A stretch of 64,000 nt of DNA, from assembly GCF_002001165.1 (NCBI RefSeq), contig NZ_MUNQ01000010.1:124001-188000 (forward strand). Direction: 5' to 3'. The position numbers were made by a program, and so were the translations under genes. Under the pieces are notes generated by a model, which was not told the origin of the DNA, searched no databases, and worked only from the letters and a program-made list of their open reading frames with translations. Positions 60,893 to 64,000 of the stretch are shown piece by piece (position 1 is the first letter of the stretch; each line of letters opens with the position of its first letter). The DNA is from Rhodanobacter sp. C05. Its GTDB lineage: Bacteria > Pseudomonadota > Gammaproteobacteria > Xanthomonadales > Rhodanobacteraceae.

Positions 60893-62395
60893 ATGCATGC
60901 TTTCCACAAAAACACACTATGGCGCGCTGGCAACACACTGCTCACCCTTGGCATCGGCCTGCTGCTCAGCGCATGTGCCGTCGGGCCGGATTACCAGCGG
61001 CCGCCGGCACCCGCGACGCATGACTACGCGCCGACAGCCCCGCCGCGCACCGCTGCCGCATCCGGACCGGGCGACAACGCACAGCAGTTTGTGCAGGACA
61101 TGGATATCCCGGGTCAGTGGTGGACGCTGTTCCATTCCGCGCCCTTGAACGCACTGATCGACGATGCGCTGAAGCACAACGCCGACGCCGACGCGGCACA
61201 GGCGGCGCTGCAGGCGGCATGTGAAAACGTGCGTGCGCAGCGCGGCGCGTATTTCCCCAGCGTCGATGCCAGCGTCAATCCAACCCGGCAAAAGACCGGC
61301 AGCGTGCTGTCCAGCAACGTCGCCTCGAACAGCACGCTGTACAACCTCACCACGGCGCAACTCAGTATTTCGTACTCGCCGGACCTGTGGGGCGGCAACC
61401 GCCGGCAGGTGGAGTCGCTGGTTGCGCAGGCGAATGCGCAGCGCTTCCAACTGGAGGCGACCTATCTCACGTTGACCACCAACCTGGTCAACGCGGCGAT
61501 CCAGGAAGCCTCGCTGCGCGCGCAGATCGATGCCACCCGCAGCATCGTTGCGGACCAGGAAAAGATCATGACGACGCTGCAGCGCCAGCAAACACTCGGC
61601 GATGCTCCCGAGGCTGCGGTGGCTGCGCAGCAGGCTGCGCTGGAACAGAGTCGGGCCACTCTGCCACCGCTGGAGAAGCAGCTGGCTCAGCAACGCGATC
61701 TGCTTGCTGCGCTTAGCGGACGCATGCCGAGCGACACCATCGATGCACGCTTCACGCTGGATGCGCTGCAACTGCCGACCGAGTTGCCACTAAGCCTGTC
61801 GGCACGCCTGGTCGAGCAGCGTCCCGACGTGCGCATGGTTGATGAGCAGTTGCATGCTGCCAGCGCACAGGTCGGTGTGGCGATCGCGAACCGGTTGCCG
61901 AACGTGCAGATCACCGCGAACATCGGCAGCGCGGCGGACAGTGCGAGTTCCCTGCTGAGCACCGGCACCGGCTTCTGGAATATCGGCGCTGCGATCACCG
62001 CGCCGCTGTTCGACGGCGGCACGCTGAAGCACAAGCAGCGCGCCGCCGAGGCCACTTACCGGCAGAGCGCGGCGCAATACCGCAGCACGGTGATCGATGC
62101 AGTGCAGAACGTGGCCGATGTGTTGCACGCGGTGCAGTCCGATGCCGCGGCAGTGGCTTCGGCCGAACTCGCCGATCGGGCTGCGGCACGCAGTCTCGCG
62201 ATTGCGCAGCGGCAACTCGCATTGGGCGATATCAGCGAAATGGCCATGCTCAATGCCGAGCAGACCTGGCGGCAAGCCGAGATCACCCTCGCGCAGGCGC
62301 GTGCGAACCGTTATGTCGATACGGTGGCGCTGTTCCAGGCACTCGGCGGTGGCTGGTGGAATCGGCATGACGTGGCGGCGGCCGCATCGCCATGA
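60893..62395 (+). CDS. Outer-membrane efflux lipoprotein (NodT family)
   Basis: TolC-like outer-membrane channel of the NodT subfamily and third part of the tripartite efflux system. It has a lipoprotein signal (GIGLLLSACAVGPDYQRP), the standard CAVGPDY motif, and two OEP repeats (about 90-280 and 290-490) with long heptad-like helices (ALKHNADADAAQAALQAA) and SLSARLVEQRPDVRMVDEQL. NodT-type lipoproteins more often serve HAE pumps; CzcC-type channels are the usual HME partners. Two bases separate it from the pump gene, so it certainly belongs to this operon. Confidence 0.93.
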   Translation: MHAFHKNTLWRAGNTLLTLGIGLLLSACAVGPDYQRPPAPATHDYAPTAPPRTAAASGPGDNAQQFVQDMDIPGQWWTLFHSAPLNALIDDALKHNADADAAQAALQAACENVRAQRGAYFPSVDASVNPTRQKTGSVLSSNVASNSTLYNLTTAQLSISYSPDLWGGNRRQVESLVAQANAQRFQLEATYLTLTTNLVNAAIQEASLRAQIDATRSIVADQEKIMTTLQRQQTLGDAPEAAVAAQQAALEQSRATLPPLEKQLAQQRDLLAALSGRMPSDTIDARFTLDALQLPTELPLSLSARLVEQRPDVRMVDEQLHAASAQVGVAIANRLPNVQITANIGSAADSASSLLSTGTGFWNIGAAITAPLFDGGTLKHKQRAAEATYRQSAAQYRSTVIDAVQNVADVLHAVQSDAAAVASAELADRAAARSLAIAQRQLALGDISEMAMLNAEQTWRQAEITLAQARANRYVDTVALFQALGGGWWNRHDVAAAASP

Positions 62396-62416
62396 TTCGT
62401 GATGCTTCCGCCCCGT

Positions 62417-63034
62417 TCAGTCCTGCGCGCGTGCGTGGCGCCGGTGTCGCCACCACAGCACCAGCGCGGTCAATACGACCAGGCCGACCAGCGCCCACAG
62501 GCTGCCTTGGCCGCGGCGCACCCACTTCATCAGCCACTCGTGGTTGTCGGCACCGAAATAGCCAAGGTAGACCCAGAACGGCACGCTGATCAGCGCGGCC
62601 AATCCATCCATCAGCAGGAAACGCGTAAATGACACGCGATGGCTGATGCCGGCGGTGATATAGACGGTCGTGCGCATGCCGGGCAGGAAGCGCGCGATGA
62701 ACAGCATGCGGTTGCCGTAGCGCACGAATTTTTCCTGCACCATCGCATAGCGCTTGGGCGTGAGTATGCGTGCCACCAACCGCCACTTCAGCATACGCGC
62801 GCCGTAATGATGGCCGAGCAGGAAGATCGCGGAATCACCCAACAGCACGCCAAACATCGCCAGCGCGAACATGCCGTGCACGTTGACGTAGCCAAGTCCG
62901 GCGATGACGCCGCCGGCGACCAGGGTGATGTCCTCAGGCAACGGCAGGCCAGCGCCGCAGATCATCAGCGCGATGAACACCGCGAGGTAACCGTTCTCTG
63001 CGAAGATCGTGATCAGTCGTTCAAGCAGGTCCAT
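62417..63034 (-). CDS. DedA-family membrane protein
   Basis: Polytopic inner-membrane protein of the DedA (SNARE-associated/VTT) family, implicated in lipid scrambling (undecaprenyl phosphate or phosphatidylethanolamine flipping) and proton-motive-force-dependent processes. Typical motifs: ICGAGLPLPEDITLVAGGVIAG near residue 30, FARFLPGMRT-like IARFLPGMRTTVYITAG and LLGDSAIFLLGHHYG. About five or six hydrophobic segments, 205 residues. The ATG at 63034 has AAAGGA six bases upstream. The genes at either end are convergent (the RND channel) and upstream (dnaG, same strand). Confidence 0.92.
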   Translation of the reverse strand: MDLLERLITIFAENGYLAVFIALMICGAGLPLPEDITLVAGGVIAGLGYVNVHGMFALAMFGVLLGDSAIFLLGHHYGARMLKWRLVARILTPKRYAMVQEKFVRYGNRMLFIARFLPGMRTTVYITAGISHRVSFTRFLLMDGLAALISVPFWVYLGYFGADNHEWLMKWVRRGQGSLWALVGLVVLTALVLWWRHRRHARAQD

Positions 63035-63103
63035 TGCTGTCCTTTTGGCGGAAATATTCAGCACGCTTCACCGTGCTTCCAGCCCCGATTAATCGTGACA
63101 GCT

Positions 63104-64000
63104 TCATGAGACGCTCGATAGCGGAGTGATACGAATGGAAAGTAGATCACGCAGCTCGGATTTTTCAGCCTCGCTCAGGCTGTTTCGTTCCTTGGCCATC
63201 AAGATCGCCTTGCGCTGAATAACTGCCTCTCTCTCCATTTTAGCCAGCGCGTCAAAAAACTCGGTGCGCTGAGCTTCCGGTTCACCGACTGACAGCGATG
63301 CCATCAACTTCTGCAGCGATGGGTACTCCGGCCGTTCGGCAAAGTGCTCCACCAACATGGCCGGATTGATGCCTGGACGTGAGCGGGAAATATCGAGCAG
63401 CTCGGCGAGCAACTCCACGCCGGGCTTGTCCAGGCGCACAAAGCGGTATGGCCTTTCCACCTGATCGGCCAGCCCAGGCTGCGCCAGCAGCAACGAGATC
63501 GCGCTGCGCACCAGACTGCGTTGCACGGCGACCGGTCGTTGTACGGCACGATGTGTGGCGGGATCGACCTGCAGCACCGCGCGTGCGCCGCTGCGCTTTT
63601 CCAGCTCCTGTGCCATCAGGTCGCGGAATGCGCCATCCGGCAGTTTCGCGATCAGCGGACGCGCACGCTCGGCCAGCCGCGCGCGGCCATCGAGACTGCC
63701 CATCTCCACGTCGTGCGACAGCCCGTTGAAGAAGTAGTCCGACAGCGGCATCGCCTGCTTGATGCGTTGCTCGAAACCGTCCTTGCCCTCCTTGCGCACC
63801 AGCGAGTCGGGATCCTCGCCATCGGGCAGGAACAGGAAGTACGCCTGTCGACCATCGCGCAATCGCGGCAGCGCGGATTCCAGCGCCTTCCAGGCGGCGG
63901 CACGGCCGGCCCGGTCACCGTCGAAACAGAACACCACGTCCGGCGCGGCGCGGAACAGCACCTCGGTGTGCTCCGGTGTGGTCGCCGTGCCCAGCGTGGC
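63104..64000 (-). CDS. dnaG: DNA primase, C-terminal part (5' end beyond window)
   Basis: RNA primer synthase of replication. The frame is open to the window edge: the first visible residues, ATLGTATTPEHTEVLFRAAP, belong to the middle of the TOPRIM catalytic domain. DVVFCFDGDRAGRAAAWKALE supplies the catalytic DGD acidic triad, and LPDGEDPDSLVRKEGKDGFEQRI follows. The C-terminal ~150 residues are the DnaB-binding domain, with the LRDLLSIR ending. Missing at the edge are the zinc-binding domain and the start of the RNA polymerase domain. It is upstream of DedA by 69 bases, on the same strand. Confidence 0.95.
   Translation of the reverse strand, partial: ATLGTATTPEHTEVLFRAAPDVVFCFDGDRAGRAAAWKALESALPRLRDGRQAYFLFLPDGEDPDSLVRKEGKDGFEQRIKQAMPLSDYFFNGLSHDVEMGSLDGRARLAERARPLIAKLPDGAFRDLMAQELEKRSGARAVLQVDPATHRAVQRPVAVQRSLVRSAISLLLAQPGLADQVERPYRFVRLDKPGVELLAELLDISRSRPGINPAMLVEHFAERPEYPSLQKLMASLSVGEPEAQRTEFFDALAKMEREAVIQRKAILMAKERNSLSEAEKSELRDLLSIRITPLSSVS

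Noticed and set aside
1-64000. tRNA, rRNA, CRISPR arrays, IS elements or prophage genes
   Set aside because: None was seen by reading both strands; no regularly spaced repeats, transposase or integrase motifs were found, though a tRNA scan was not run.

Overview
The window reads as a stretch of chromosome from a GC-rich gammaproteobacterium. Codon use, gene order and individual protein sequences point to the Xanthomonadales/Lysobacterales, most likely Rhodanobacteraceae (Rhodanobacter, Dyella or Frateuria-like). That placement is inferred from familiarity with these gene sets, not from a search. Nearly all of it is ordinary chromosomal coding sequence. I saw no tRNA, rRNA, CRISPR array, transposase or integrase.

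Layout. 0-10 kb: the 3' part of a TonB-dependent receptor, a MidA-type methyltransferase, two REP-like palindromic elements, an LTA-synthase-like membrane phosphoglycerol transferase and tRNA nucleotidyltransferase (cca). Upstream of cca lies a distinctly AT-richer insert of about 1.9 kb. It encodes a secreted protein with a four-cysteine tail and a thioredoxin-fold partner carrying CxxS. The far side of the insert is bounded by a second, broken copy of the 5' part of cca, so the insertion went together with a partial gene duplication. 10-20 kb: a periplasmic histidine phosphatase, soluble lytic transglycosylase, a GH17-like membrane protein, an EEP-family hydrolase coupled to a small membrane protein, two DsbA-like oxidoreductases, cytochrome c4, the GTPase EngB, free-methionine-sulfoxide reductase and BioD. 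20-31 kb: an M3 peptidase lipoprotein, a secreted alpha/beta hydrolase with a divergent LysR regulator, a CPA2 antiporter, a family-9 glycosyltransferase and a very large membrane-anchored ankyrin protein.

31-43 kb: an aldehyde dehydrogenase, then a likely operon of parallel beta-helix lipoprotein, SO2930-type diheme cytochrome lipoprotein and TonB-dependent receptor. An AraC-type regulator lies just upstream, and helically phased direct repeats sit in front of the operon. Next is PutA without a DNA-binding domain. 43-51.3 kb: an aa3 cytochrome c oxidase cluster (DUF2244, coxB, ctaD, small assembly protein, ctaE, DUF2909, SURF1, Sco-like protein, ctaA, ctaB). It makes oxidase subunits II, I and III plus heme A, but has no ctaG/Cox11 at this locus. 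51-64 kb: a TPR sulfotransferase, an Mg2+ P-type ATPase with a structured leader and a possible leader ORF, a complete tripartite heavy-metal RND efflux operon, a DedA protein and the 3' part of dnaG.

The two places most worth following up are the cca-bounded AT-rich insert (7.4-9.6 kb) and the beta-helix/diheme cytochrome/TonB receptor cluster with its phased repeats (33.4-39.6 kb).
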